A DNA stretch of 64,000 nucleotides from Symsagittifera roscoffensis (GCF_963678635.1 NC_087068.1:36467436-36531435); one strand, 5' to 3'; counted from the first letter of the stretch, positions 1 through 10,560 are shown. Numbers and translations: made by a program. The notes: generated by a model not told the origin, from the sequence alone.

Positions 1-198
1 TCGTAGTGGGTAAATGCGTCAACTATGACCATTATATATGAATTTCCTTCTGAGGATGGTGATATTGGTCCCTTTGTATCGAATGAAATTCTGAGTTTGA
101 AATATAGACTTTGTCCTTTAAAATCTTGTTTTTCTGCAATTTGCTTTCGTTTGGATAGGGTTTTTTAATTGGCATGTTATGCAATCATTGCATAAAAC
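1..198 (-). pseudogene. Integrase fragment of a Ty3/gypsy-like retrotransposon (copy B)
   Basis: Read on the minus strand, 172-192 encodes C-N-D-C-I-T-C, the cysteine end of an integrase HHCC zinc-binding domain. After a frame change the start of the catalytic core follows: an aspartate in S-F-D-T-K-G-P (codon 78-80), then the G-N-S-Y-I-M-V block and D-A-F-T-H-Y at the window edge. This order and wording are typical of Ty3/gypsy integrases, where the first aspartate is a catalytic residue. The rest of the core and any 3' LTR lie outside the window. The frame change between zinc region and core makes it a pseudogene. Upstream on the minus strand it is joined to reverse transcriptase with no RNase H between. 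Confidence 0.75.
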
Positions 199-1260
199 TT
201 TAACATTCCGAGAAATCCTTGGGTTTTTTTTCAGATGGTGGTTGAAGTTTTTGGATTGCATCTATACGAGCTTTTAATGGGGTTATGGAATTTCTTTCTA
301 TCATGTGTCCAAGAAACTTTACACGAGTTAGAAAGAAATGTGATTACTGGGGCTGCTTTCATGTTTTCGTGTAGTAATATCTGATGATATTTCTCTGAAA
401 CTGTGAACGTTTCTTGCTTGATTTGTGATTGCATGAAAACATCATTTAAATATGTAATTGCGATTTTTTTGAGCATGAGTGGTCTGAAAATTTTACTCAT
501 AAACACTGAGATTGCTGCTGGTCCTATGGAAATGCCATAGAATGATCTGTTAACTTTTTGTTTTTGATTTCCGATAACAAATTGTGTTAATCGTCGTGAT
601 TGTTCGTCTAACGGCGTTTGATTACATGCACTATTCATGTCTGCTGCTGTGAAACATTTACTGTTTTTTTTGGTTAGGATTACTTGAATTGTTTCAAGGG
701 TGCAATTACATTTAGACTCATCAAGGAGTGAATTGAGATATCTAGCATCTAGAACTTTTTTAATGATTCTCATTTGGCTAGAATAATAACGCGATTTATA
801 AATAAATTTCTTTTTGGCTGTTCTTCTTCATTTACTGGAGAAATGATTTTATATTAATCTTGTATATCTAATAATCTAATGATTTTGTCGTGTAAGTAGA
901 TAGGTACTTTACTTGCTCTTTGTTTTTTGAAAACTGCATCAGGTTTTAAGGGCAGTTGTAGCGGTGAATTTACTTTTCCAATGTCAAATTTAGATGTTGC
1001 ATAAACTTTTGGGTATTTTGATAGTAAATCGGCTAATTGTTCAAATTCGTTTTGTGTTACCTTAGAGTGCTGAAAAATGAACAATGTCAAGAATATTTGT
1101 TGTTCTTCTCTAGATTTTGATATTATGAAAGTCGGTTTAAAATGAAGTGTTTTTGTGAATTAGTCTGTGTTTCGTTTTTCATTGCTTATTAAATTATTTA
1201 TCGATAATTCTTCGTCAAGAATTGTCGACTGACATATATCTAATAATTGTAATAATAGTA
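199..1260 (-). pseudogene. Reverse transcriptase fragment of Ty3/gypsy-like element (copy B)
   Basis: Minus-strand frames at 854-1090 and 231-773 encode the N-terminal part and the palm of a reverse transcriptase. The palm frame is open and contains A-D-M-N-S-A-C-N-Q (motif A region) and Q-F-V-I-G-N-Q. The active-site box at 441-452 reads Y-L-N-D instead of Y-x-D-D, so one catalytic aspartate is replaced by asparagine (AAT for GAT). The two frames differ, so at least one frameshift separates them. The stretch is a diverged duplicate of 1954-3015. Similarity to that copy stops near 1260 on one side and near 199 on the other, just after the shared G-M-L-x-F segment. This is a dead partial copy. 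Confidence 0.85.
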
Positions 1261-1391
1261 TTTTGACAGTCTAAATAAAAAGGAAAAAGTTGTAGGTTGT
1301 TTATTTGTGATTGATCTATGTCAGTTTTTACTGCATATTTGAATTCTAAACGTGGTGAAGTTTCATCTTTTGAGAGAAAGTATTTAAAATT

Positions 1392-1889
1392 CTATGGTAA
1401 TTCAACTGTTGTTTTTCTTGTTAGTACTTTGGGTGGTGTAGTTCTGCTAAGAGTATCTGGTAACACACGATTTTTTCCTGCTGTCCATACTATCTGCAAG
1501 TTGGGAAATTTCATTGAAATTAATTGAAATCTGTAAACTCTATGGTTTGGATTCAATTTTTGAGTGAATGGGAATATGATGGGTTTATTATCATTAAATA
1601 CGACTGTTGGATGTTTTGATCCAAGTATTAAAAACTCATATTCTGTAAGTGAATATAATACGATTGTGCGTTCTCTCATAAGCTAAGATAGACTGAGTTC
1701 AGCTTGTAGGAATAGTCGAAAGTTTGCTGAAATGAGATTCATTTTCTTCGTTCCATTGTGAGATTGTAGTAATGCTGCACCGATGCCAAAATTTGAAGCA
1801 TTGCACCTTGCATAAAATGGTTGATCGGGATCTGGAATTTTGTTTTTTGGTTTCTTCAAATCGTGTTTGGTGTTCTGTTGTCCATTCAA
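1392..1889 (-). pseudogene. RNase H domain, copy A
   Basis: Two blocks in one minus-strand frame are separated by a single TAG at 1683-1685. The first block has F-Y-A-R-C-N-A-S-N-F-G-I-G-A, where the family normally has aspartate after the cysteine; here codon 1800-1802 is AAT (Asn), so a catalytic acid is lost. The second block has Y-E-F-L-I-L-G-S-K-H-P, then N-D-N-K-P-I, and ends with V-W-T-A-G-K-N-R-V-L-P-D-T-L-S-R, the typical end of a gypsy RNase H before integrase. Otherwise length and order look complete. The stop and the missing acid make it non-functional. Confidence 0.85.
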
Positions 1890-1953
1890 AATTGTTTTTT
1901 TGTCTAAGAATTTTTTAGAATGAACTTGAGTATAATTGCATTTTTTATATAAT

Positions 1954-2850
1954 TTAGAAGTTTAACATTCCGAGAAGTTCTTGCATTTTCTTTTTTTTAG
2001 ATGGTGGTTGAAGTTTTTGGGTTGCATCTATACGAGATATTAATGAGGTTAGGGTGTTTCTTTCTATAATGTGTCCAAGAAACTTTACACGTGTTAGAAA
2101 GAAATGTGATTTATCTGGGGCGGCGTTCATGTTTTTGTGTAGTAATATCTGATGATAATTCTCTAAAACTGTGAACATTTCTTCCTTGGTTTGTGATTGC
2201 ATGAAAACATCGTCCAAAAATGTAATAGCGTTTTCATGAGTATGAGTGGTCTGAAAATTTTACTCATAAACACTGAGAAAGCTGCTGGTTCTATGGAAAT
2301 TCCATAAAATAATCTGTTAAATTTTTGTTTTTGATTTCCGATAACAAATTGTGTTAATCGTGGTGATTGTTCATCTAACGGCGTTTGATTATATGCACTA
2401 TTCATGTCTGCTGTTGTGAAATATTTACCGTTTATTTTGGTTAGGATTACTTGAATTGTTTCAATGGGCCGATTACATTTAGACTCATCAGTGAGTGAAC
2501 TGAGATATCTAGCATCTAGAAATATTTTTAATGATTCTCTTTTGGCTATAATAATAATGTCATTTATGAATGTATTTCCTTTTGGCTGTTCTTCTTTATT
2601 TACGGGAGAAATAATTTTATATTGTTCTTGTATGTCTATAAATAAAGTCGTGTCAGTGAATAGGTACTTTACTTGCTCTTTGTTTTCTGAAAACTGCATC
2701 AGGTTTTAAGGGCAGTTGTAGTGGTGAATTTACTTTTCCAATGTCAAATTTAGATGTTGCATAAAATTTTGGGTACTTTAGTAGTAAATCGGCTAATTGT
2801 TCAAATTCGTTTTGTGTTATCTGAGAGTGCTGAAAGTTGAACAATGTCAA
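1954..2850 (-). pseudogene. Reverse transcriptase domain, copy A
   Basis: This RT is spread over three minus-strand frames: 2850-2653, 2699-2163 and 2217-1954. Visible landmarks are A-D-M-N-S-A-Y-N-Q-T-P-L, Q-F-V-I-G-N-Q, an active-site box F-L-D-D at 2209-2220 that keeps both aspartates, and K-F-L-G-H-I-I-E in the thumb side. It ends in L-G-M-L-N-F at about 1960. The frame changes near 2680 and again near 2220, just upstream of the F-L-D-D box. Copy B has the opposite damage: an open palm frame but a mutated active site. Between 1954 and 1889 the connection to RNase H is also broken. Confidence 0.88.
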
Positions 2851-3597
2851 GAATATTTGTTGTTCTTCTCTATATTTTGATATTTGAACTCTTGGTTTAA
2901 AATAAGGTGTTTATGTGAAATAGTCTGTGTTTCGTTTTTTATTGCTTTTTACATTATTTATCAAAAATTCTTTGTCAAGAATTGTCTACTGACTTATATC
3001 TAATAATTGTAATATAGTATTTACCCTATACGCTACTTCTTTATTGGGATAAGTTGTCGCATTTGTTTCACATTAATCTAAAATTCCTAGAGCTAGAATT
3101 TTTTAAATAATTTTATAAGGTGAATTATTATAAACATGGAAAGAAATGATGTCTGAATTTGAGTTTTTCATGTCCTTAATAGTCGAAATTTTTAATCCAA
3201 AAAATTTATGAATTGGTCTGAATTCAAGGTCAGACATATAGAGATGTTGTCTGTTTTGACGTTTGTCATATTGATGACCTTGTCTGATTGGGAATTTATA
3301 AATACAACCTGAGAGAAAATTTTGAAAAAAATGGTGGTTGTTTGCTCATTCTTTGGCAGAATGTTAAAGATATCTTATTCATTCTTATGTGTTTAATTTT
3401 TATATTATTTTGCTGTCTAAAATATTAATAGTTTGTATGTATTTAGTGATAAATGGAATTCCGATGATATTGTGTTTTATATCTGTGATATGGAAGGTTT
3501 GCTCGAATGGTTTGTTCAAGAGTTTGTTTTGTTCCATTGTTTTAGTGGGAACAGGGAAAAATTGGGTTTTTCCGTAATTCTATAAGGTTGAGCCTTG
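2851..3597 (-). pseudogene. Protease-RT linker of the gypsy-like polyprotein
   Basis: The minus strand keeps a long open stretch between protease and reverse transcriptase. It includes D-I-F-N-I-L-P-K-N-E-Q, V-F-I-N-S-Q-S-D-K and S-I-C-L-T-L-N-S-D-Q, followed after a stop and frame change by segments leading to the RT start. No motif is known to me here; in gypsy-like elements this interval normally holds a poorly conserved linker. It is annotated because it fills the 750 bases between two clear domains in the expected orientation. Stops and shifts show the same decay as its neighbours. Confidence 0.55.
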
Positions 3598-3840
3598 TGC
3601 TGAGGCTAGTCTACTTGTTGTTTTGAGAGGCATTAATTTTGAATGTAAAATTTTGATTTCATTCCAAGTGGGAAGGTTGATGATGTTTGATTCTGCTCCT
3701 GAATCTATTAAAAAATCAATTTCGAGATCTGGTGGTTGAAAAGTTTTGGTTTTGGACTTTCTAAGAGTAATGGAATTGTCCCAATTTTCTTTTAGGCGGT
3801 TCCTTTGGTACGTTTTTATAAATGTGATTTGTACTTGAAA
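3560..3840 (-). pseudogene. Retropepsin-like aspartic protease domain
   Basis: Reading the minus strand from about 3840 to 3600 gives one open frame with I-D-F-L-I-D-S-G-A-E-S-N-I-I, then P-T-W-N-E-I. The D-S-G triplet lies at 3698-3706. A hydrophobic stretch followed by D-[ST]-G-A is the catalytic signature of retroviral-type aspartic proteases. The position between the Gag tail and RT fits a gypsy pol. This frame differs from the Gag-tail frame that ends at 3816. That could be a true programmed shift or simple decay; with so many other lesions nearby, decay is the safer reading. Confidence 0.75.
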
Positions 3841-4757
3841 ATTCTACAAGTTTTTTTTTCTGTTACCTCATCTACTATTTGTTCAATTGTTTTGTTGTTG
3901 TTTATTGGTCTTGTGTAACAGTTTTGGAGCTCTGTCTGATTTTCATAGATATGGGAATGAAATGGTTGCTCGTATATAAGATGTTTGTAGTCATTTTCAA
4001 CATTTATCTTGTTAATTGAAATTGGATTTTCTGTGTCGCTTCCACTGTCTGTGGATTCGCAATTGACGTGAATCAACTGTAATTCTGTGTTTTCTGTGTT
4101 ATTGATACCATGAGGGTCTGAATTGACTTCTTCAGTTATTTGTTCATGAATCATTTGTATTTGAAGCTTTAGCGTGTTACTTCTATATTTGTTTTGGGAA
4201 TCTGGATAACGTGTGTTCTTCCTATGTGGTGATTGAGAATAGTTTCTTTGTTTATCGTTATAGTTTGAATTTCCGTTTTCGGAGTTATCGCATGATATAT
4301 TTCGATAATTGTTATAATTCAATTTTTGATAATTTGATCTGTTGTTAGATTAATCACGTGATCTTTTGTTTTGATTACTTTGGTTTCGATCATTTGAATA
4401 ATTTGTTTTCCTATTGTTGGAATAATTTCTATTTCTATTATATGAAGAGTTTCTTGATCGATCATTGGAATAGTGTCTATTCCTAAACTGTGAATGGGAT
4501 TTGGTTTCAAACAAAAATTCTGGTCAGCTTCAATTCGATCTTGAATAGTTATTTCTGTACTGATTATTTCGATTATTTGATCTACTATGACTGTTTTGTG
4601 AGGATTTATGTGAATTTTTTTGCTTCGGTGATTGTCGTCTGTAGTTTGAGTTATGAGGTGATTGATTTCTAGAATAATTTGAATTATTTGGAAGTAATTT
4701 TCCAGAACTATTATAGCTCTGGATGTTTTTGTTAGGTACATATTGATCTTTCTTCAC
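3816..4757 (-). pseudogene. Asn/Ser/Gln-rich Gag tail
   Basis: Overlapping minus-strand frames (4757-4530, 4741-4319, 4322-3816) encode low-complexity protein rich in Asn, Ser, Tyr, Gln and Arg, with repeats such as N-N-S-N-Y-S-R-N-Q-S-P. Such tails are common after the zinc knuckle in Gag of gypsy-like elements and are thought to be nucleic-acid binding or disordered. The composition fits only if frames are switched twice, so it is frameshifted. No enzymatic motif is seen. The last frame runs into the protease region and ends at 3816. Confidence 0.55.
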
Positions 4758-4818
4758 GTTCTGATGAAATGATTAGTTTGGTTCTATATACTGTTGTGGT
4801 TTTATTTTTGATTGTTTT

Positions 4819-5650
4819 GCTGTTTTTGTCTGCATTCAGCAATGCTGTGTCCGTATCTACGTCAATAGTTACACCATTTTTTGAATGATGATTTAACTTT
4901 AAAATTTGTGTTTTTCTCATAAATATTTGAAATTTCAGTGACTTTTTCGGATAAATGTGTATCTATAATCTTGTAAATTATTTATTTGCGTAGTAGTGGT
5001 TTGAATATTATTGACGCATTGTAGTTTTAGATTTTCTGTTTCTTGTGGTTTCATAGGTATTTCTGCTTGTTCTAGTTTATCAACTAGTTTTCTAAAGCTT
5101 AAGTCTGGTTCTTGAATTGAGGAAGGATGTGATGCTCTCTTCTTGATTGCTATTTTTCGTAATTGAGGTGTTAGAGTCATCATTAAATTTTTTTCAGCTT
5201 TGTATTGTCATAATTATGAGTGTTGAGTGAATATGTTTTTCGAACTAATGGTTCAATTCTGACTGCGAGTTGCTTAATCGTTTCATTTGGTAGTCTACGA
5301 ATTTCATTGCATGAAACACTTTGATCTTGTTTGTTTCTTTGAGAGTCAAACATTTTCAAAAATTCCTGTGTGAACCTTTTTCAATCTGATTTCATATCTA
5401 TAGGTAAAACTGAAAACCATTTTTGGGCTGCGCTATCAAGTGTGGTTTGGACTAATGCTGTGCGTCTTTGTGTCCAGTTTTGATGAAGTGGCGTATTTAC
5501 TGGTTCAGGTCCTATGTTCAAAGTTAGATTTGCTGTGTCTGCGTTTAGGTAACCTTCTACAGAGTATTCAGGATCTGTGGCTGTAAATACCATTAACGGC
5601 TTGTTTGATGATTTTGATGATGCACCCATTAGGTATGGATTCATAGTCAT
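4819..5650 (-). pseudogene. Gag core with disrupted CCHC zinc knuckle
   Basis: The minus-strand block 5650-5381 has the look of a retrotransposon Gag core, including L-D-S-A-A-Q-K-W-F; the alternating hydrophobic pattern and conserved Trp are typical. A second block, 5183-4935, carries M-M-T-L-T-P-Q-L-R-K-I-A and F-R-K-L-V-D-K-L-E-Q-A-E. At 4873-4832 a C-x2-C-x4-H-x4-C zinc knuckle can be read, ending in Y-G-H-S-I-A-E-C. Its second cysteine codon is TGA (plus-strand 4862-4864), a nonsense change from TGC or TGT. The region between 5380 and 5184 is frameshifted. Gag would package element RNA; this copy is dead. Confidence 0.75.
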
Positions 5651-7809
5651 TTGAAGTGATTGTGCGGCATTTGGCTTTTGTGAAAAAATTGTAAGTTGAC
5701 TTTTTGTTATTTCATGTTGTTGTAATTATTATGGTAGTCGAATTTCATTATACATTTGAGTTGGTTGGTAAGATTGTGTAATTATTGGGTTTTTTGATGT
5801 AAAAATCATATTCTGGGATGTTGGATTTTATTCTAGGTTGTCGTATTTGTTCTTCTTGTGTAAATGGTTCAAAAGTATCTAGTTGATCTATGTTGTAAGA
5901 ACGAGGTCTCTGTTTTTGGTAAAATCGTTGGTGATTCTGGTTATCATATTCCTCATAATCTGATGGAAAATAATTAGCTGTATAGCAAGGTATTTGATGT
6001 CTAGTATAATTTCTCTGTGTATTGTTTTGTTTTGTTGCGAAAATGGATAATTTTCACTTCGATCTTGTGAAATTTGTGGATAATCATTAAAATTTACTGA
6101 GTTTGATGATGTTTGTTGTAAATTTTGACTTTGTGAAAGTAAGTGGTTTTGAATATTTGTGCTAGAGGATTTAGTTCTTTGTGGTCTATTTACGTAGTAG
6201 TAATTATGTTCTTTAAAATTATTTCTACAGAATGTTCGTTGTTTTTGTATTGGTTTTTGTCATTGGTCAAAATGTTTGATAATCCATTTGGGTATATTTT
6301 GGAACAATGGATGGTTTTACTGTAGATTGTAATCTTACCATGTTACATATTGGATATTTTGGTCTTGGAGTTGTATGACTTGGATGAATAGGTGAGATAT
6401 TTTGTTGTGCTGTAGTTGTTATTGTATCAAATTTTTCTTCATTTACAAAATGTGACGGGGTTTGGATATCTTGCTGTGTAAGATTTCTTATTCCGCTTAG
6501 GTTTTCTTGTTGTATAAACGTTGAGTTTAAACTATTGTTTCCTGCTCTATCGGGAAAGAATGAATTATAGATTGAACGTGTTGTCGCGTCAACTGTGAGT
6601 GGATTTTTTTAACATGATCGTTGTGAATAGGAATTGTGCTAATTGCTTGGCTTGATATATCTGTAGGTAAATTCACAAAAAAAACACGAGCCCATTCAGG
6701 GTCCCAAACATAATCTTTTTGTTCTGCTACGACAGTGTCATCATTTGTATCTTGTGGTCTAAATTTTTTTTTGCTTGAGAATAAGGTCAATATTATGTGT
6801 AAAACAATCAATTATAAACCATTCTAAAACTTTTGTAAATCGTGTTTAACATTTTGCGTGTTTAAAAAATCGGAAAATGTTGCAACTTGGTGTCTTACAG
6901 TTGTATGTCGAGATGTTTGGAGTGGTGAATCTCCTTGAGATTCTGTTTTGTCTATTATAGATAGATAGCTATAAATAATTGAAAATACATCATTGGTGAA
7001 TATTGAATTTGCTCTCTGTGAGTTCTGATGTTGTATATTTTTATATATTCTGTGAATACTTTTGAAAATTCAATATCTACGTCATCTGTGTGAGTTAGAT
7101 ATCTACCATGAAATGTATTTGGCGAGCTGATTTCTATGGTATAAATTCCATATTGTTGTGTAATGTTACAAATTCCTTTTAGATGGTGGTCAAGGAGTTG
7201 TCTTTTGATTTTACTTCTGGGATTTCTCTTTTACATGGACTATCTACTTTTTCAAATGAATTTGCGATTGGATTTTGACAAAATTGTACTTGTCCTCTAT
7301 CTTCAGCCAGTAGGTTTTGTAAAAATGGGAGAATGGAGTTTTCTTGATTTTCTTCATTTCGAATCATTTTTGGGTTTTATGAAAGTTAGTGTATATTTTT
7401 CAATGTGTTTTATTGATTGATTCCAATTGTTTAATCGTACTGGTTTGTTTGTAAATGACTTTTTTAATCTTCGTTTTCCTTTTATTCATGATGGTAATGT
7501 GGTTTCTGAGTCAGAAAAATAAAGTGAATTGTCATTTTAGTTGTTTTTATTTATTGAGTCTTTTAAATTGTGGAGTTGTTGTATTTCACTTGTTTCTGAT
7601 TCTGAGACTGCGTTTCTTCGCTTTTCAACTCGTTTCCGAATAATTTGTTTTTGTTTGCTTATAATTTTCTTTGTAAGTGTTTGTCGTTTTGTTCCTATGT
7701 ACCCTTTTGTTTGTCTGTGTTGTGTGACTACAAGGTTGTATCTTTTGTCGTTAATTATAGAGTTGTGCAGAATAATTGTTTGTTTTTTTCCTAAATTATT
7801 ATTTGACAT
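5651..7809 (-). pseudogene. Probable 5' part of gag of the gypsy-like element
   Basis: Several minus-strand frames lie in order upstream of the Gag core: 7809-7537 (90 codons, Lys/Arg/Gln-rich, starting M-S-N-N-N-L-G-K-K-Q), 7367-7179 (62 codons) and 6811-6527 (94 codons, with D-Y-V-W-D-P-E-W-A-R-V-F-F-V). They are in different frames and separated by stops. Their order, strand and non-repetitive composition suggest an extended Gag N-terminal region broken by indels. No domain is recognised. The alternative is an unrelated captured sequence. Confidence 0.4.
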
Positions 7810-7822
7810 AAGTTTAGGATGA

Positions 7823-9300
7823 TGGATGCAAGATTGGGGTTCGTGATTTCTAATGTCTTAAACTGCTAGTTCTTACAATTTTTTGTGGTTAGCTTAACTT
7901 GGGTCATGTATTGTAGGGTTGGAGAGAAGAGTATAAATCGATTCGTGAGAAAGATTTTTACTTTCTTGTGGCTAGTCTAAGCTAAGAATTAACTTACTTA
8001 ATCCTACTTAGGGTAGTGATTTTTGATCAAGGGTTGGAGAATAGTAAATCGATCCACAAGGTTCAGGTATAATTAGAACGCAAGTAGTTCGTTAGATACT
8101 ATTTTATGACATACTAAGTTTAGGTGATCTAGCCTGGGTCATCTAAGGATGGGATCAAGTGAAGGATGAATGACCGATTTTCTTCACTGTTTATCTAAAT
8201 TAGAATGGTTAATCTTTGAAAAATTTCTGTTAGCCCTGAGTCTTGATCAAGGCTTGGGTAGTGAATCGACGTTTGAGGTCGTTAGACACTTTTTAATTTG
8301 CGAGGGGGAGAGCAAAGTTGTTCTATTTGATTCAAGGATAAGCCTTGATGATCACACTATTAAAATGAAAATAATTGATTTTACTTTAAGTGAAATTTGA
8401 TTAAAGATCCATGGGAAGCCTGATCTGCTTAAATAAGATTATTTAGGTGAAAACAAGGACAAGCGTTGACAATTTAGGTAAAATTATATGAAAGAAAAAG
8501 ATTAAGTTTTAGTCTTCATGATGTTAATAGTTTTAAGGTTTGCTGTTATGTTTTAGGTGATGAAGCTGGGATGAAGAAATAATTTATATATACTAACAAT
8601 TTGTTTTTCATACTAACTAATTTTTGTATTTTTAGATTCAATAATTAATTTGTCTAAGACGTTTTTAAATTTACTGCAAATTTTTGGGGAGAACGACTAG
8701 AGATGTTGTTATCAGTTGCTTTTGTACAATTATTAGGTTTAGCCCCTTTAATTATCGTTGAAGACTTTGCTTTAAAGATCCTATGTCAGTAAAAGAAAAT
8801 CTAAATTACTGCTAGTAAAAATCTAAATATAAGAGTTTCAGTTGGCTTTTGCAGTACGAGCATGAAATCTATTGGTAGATTTCGTTAAAGTCGTATGTCT
8901 TCTCTTGTCCGATGTCTTCTTCCAATACCGGGTAGTTCTCGTATTGTTCGGAAAAATGGCTTTGATCTATTGAGTATTACTAAGTTTTCGTCGTATAACA
9001 TTTTTTGATTTTGCTATATTTGTCTAATTCTAGTCTAATGTTTTGGTTTGTTCTAATCTAAGTTGTTTAAGGTCTTGTTCGAGACTTTTGGTCACACCAG
9101 ATGGGTTATGACCTAGATAGTTATACTCAAAGAGTAATCTCAGATAGGGTACGTCGTCTGCTCGTCATGCTATCTTATTTTCGGCCGGATAGATTCGTGC
9201 AACTTCTTAGTCTAATACCTATCTTAATCTTACTGTTATACCTCCTAGTCTCAACAGATCCAGAGTTTACTGGTTTGTTACGAGTCGGTCTCTAGGAGAA
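7823..9300 (-). repeat. Probable leader/LTR region of the gypsy-like element
   Basis: No coding sequence is supported here. The stretch sits immediately 5' of the gag-like region on the minus strand, where the leader and 5' LTR are expected. It contains three diverged direct repeats that pair a GGGTTGGAGA-like box with an AAATCGAT-like box at about 7914-7945, 8025-8055 and 8243-8275, the last two preceded by TTGATCAAG. No second LTR is inside the window to compare with, and no convincing primer-binding site was found, so the ends are not defined. Confidence 0.35.
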
Positions 9301-9336
9301 AGCAACTAAATTCTCAGTTAAATTCAAATCTCTCTG

Positions 9337-9364
9337 GTGCTGAAATTACAAGTAATTTCAGCAC
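9337..9364. repeat. 28-bp near-perfect palindrome
   Basis: Two perfect 13-base inverted arms (GTGCTGAAATTAC and its complement) flank a 2-base AA centre. The surrounding 9301-9620 is AT-rich and has no recognised gene. Confidence 0.8.
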
Positions 9365-9621
9365 TTACAAATATATGGGTTGTTAGTTTGATGGAGTATG
9401 ATTGGTTAGTATTCAATATTTTATAGGGATAAATATAAGAATAATGACCAATAATAAAATCTAGTTTACATCTGGTTCCAATAACAGTTCACTGCCTGTT
9501 TTGTTTCTAATTTTTTTTTTCTGATTTTTGTGATTTTTCAAATCTTTATGGGATGTACAAAATTTTCTCAATTTTCGACTACATTTCTATGTACTTGGAT
9601 CCAAAATAAAGGCGTAACTTA

Positions 9622-9816
9622 TCATCGTTTCCATTTTTCCGACTGTTCTATGTTGCGGACACATTTTACTTGAGTTTCCTCGACTATTTTATCCTTTGAA
9701 TGTCTTTTATCTTCTTTTTCTTCAAAAGGCAGGGTGAGTAATATTTTAAGCGCTAAAGCGAATTCGTAATTTGTTTTGTATTCTTTTCTCATTCCAAGCT
9801 CAGCAATTTTTCTCAC
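9622..9816 (-). CDS. Short unrecognised reading frame, possible gene fragment
   Basis: A 64-codon minus-strand frame with a hydrophilic, Lys/Glu-rich product (including T-N-Y-E-F-A-L-A-L-K-I-L and H-S-K-D-K-I-V-E-E) and a mixed codon choice unlike the simple AT-rich surroundings. I recognise no family. It could be an exon or a remnant of a transposon gene; no splice sites were securely identified. Chance openness is possible at this length. Confidence 0.2.
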   Translation of the reverse strand: MRKIAELGMRKEYKTNYEFALALKILLTLPFEEKEDKRHSKDKIVEETQVKCVRNIEQSEKWKR

Positions 9817-9994
9817 TTAACTTTGTGAAAGGTTAACGTAACAGCCCGACTGCTTCGACTCTGAGAAACTTTTTTGAAACGCTTGCATAGCGGCCTGCTC
9901 TATAAAAATAAATTAGAAGAACGCTTCAATTATAACAGCTCATGGAACAGTATAAATAATAGATAAATTAAAATTCGAGGGCTTGAATAACGTA

Positions 9995-10243
9995 CCCGGG
10001 TCGAGATCCCGCTCAAAAACCGCTCAAGATACGAGCGGTTTGAGCGGTTTTTCAGCAAGATTTGAGCGGTTTGGGCGTTTTTTTTGGAAAAACCGCTCAA
10101 ACCGCTCAAATCTTGCTTGAAAAACCTTTCAAAAACCACTCAAACCGCTCATTTTGAAGCAAGATTTTGAGCGTAATTGTCTAAAAAAACCGCTCAAACC
10201 GCTCAAATCTTGCTTCAAATTAGGTGAAAAATCTCGACTCGGG
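9995..10243. mobile_element. Fold-back element with CCCGGGTCGAGAT terminal inverted repeats
   Basis: The left end CCCGGGTCGAGAT (9995-10007) is matched by ATCTCGACTCGGG (10231-10243), 12 of 13 bases in inverted orientation. TA flanks both sides, consistent with a TA target duplication. The inside consists of alternating direct and inverted copies of CCGCTCAAACCGCTCAAAT and its complement, with AAGCAAGAT spacers, so the whole element can fold on itself. It has no coding capacity. The ~249-bp length suggests a non-autonomous MITE-like element. The same internal sequence recurs at 11302-11456 and 12001-12191. Confidence 0.7.
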
Positions 10244-10244
10244 T

Positions 10245-10560
10245 AGGGCTGCTGAGCGGAACGTCGTTTCTTTGACAATTACTATTGATTATAATTATCA
10301 GAGGAGTTTAAAGGATAATCATCGTGACGTTTTCCAAGATATTATTATCTCTTACAATCCTTTTTACCTGATTATAGTTCTAACAAATACTCTCCTAAAC
10401 ATCTGTTACAATCGATGATAATAACACAATCAGAAATTTTTCAGAACATCAATTCCGAATAATCGAATGTAATCTATTACTAATAATTTCATTTAAAAAC
10501 ATGGAAATTGATTATAATCTTGTATGATATCTTTTTCTTTCAAACTGATCGTTCAATTAA
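10245..10560. other. AT-rich intergenic stretch
   Basis: No gene is seen. It contains several GATTATAATC-type palindromes and TAATAAT runs, the same short motif that recurs at 14.58-14.74 and 15.86 kb. Confidence 0.5.

Larger units (their letters stand above)
1310..7809 (-). mobile_element. Degenerate Ty3/gypsy-type LTR retrotransposon (copy A), gag to RNase H
   Basis: In minus-strand order the stretch carries a probable Gag N-terminal region (7809-5650), the Gag core and zinc knuckle (5650-4830), an Asn/Ser/Gln-rich tail (4757-3816), an aspartic protease with D-S-G (near 3700), reverse transcriptase (2850-1954) and RNase H (1889-1392). Protease before RT before RNase H, with integrase after RNase H in the family, is the Ty3/gypsy order. 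Every domain has frameshifts or stops, so the element cannot encode a working polyprotein. Integrase and a 3' LTR are absent: after RNase H the sequence passes at about 1260-1310 into the second, partial copy. Entries below describe the individual domains. Confidence 0.85.

Noticed and set aside
1318-1527. Plus-strand frame of 69 codons over RNase H
   Set aside because: Antisense shadow of the clear minus-strand RNase H block.
3800-3840. Programmed frameshift between gag tail and protease
   Set aside because: The frames do differ here, but no slippery heptamer with downstream structure was seen and the element has many other random frame changes.
7830-7860. tRNA-like GGGGTTCGTGATTTC just upstream of gag as a primer-binding site or tRNA gene
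   Set aside because: Only a T-arm-like fragment; no CCA end, no other tRNA arms, and no adjacent LTR terminus could be defined.
9101-9295. 64-codon plus-strand frame with a hydrophobic run as a membrane protein
   Set aside because: It lies in the presumed LTR region, has no context or motif, and its length is within chance.
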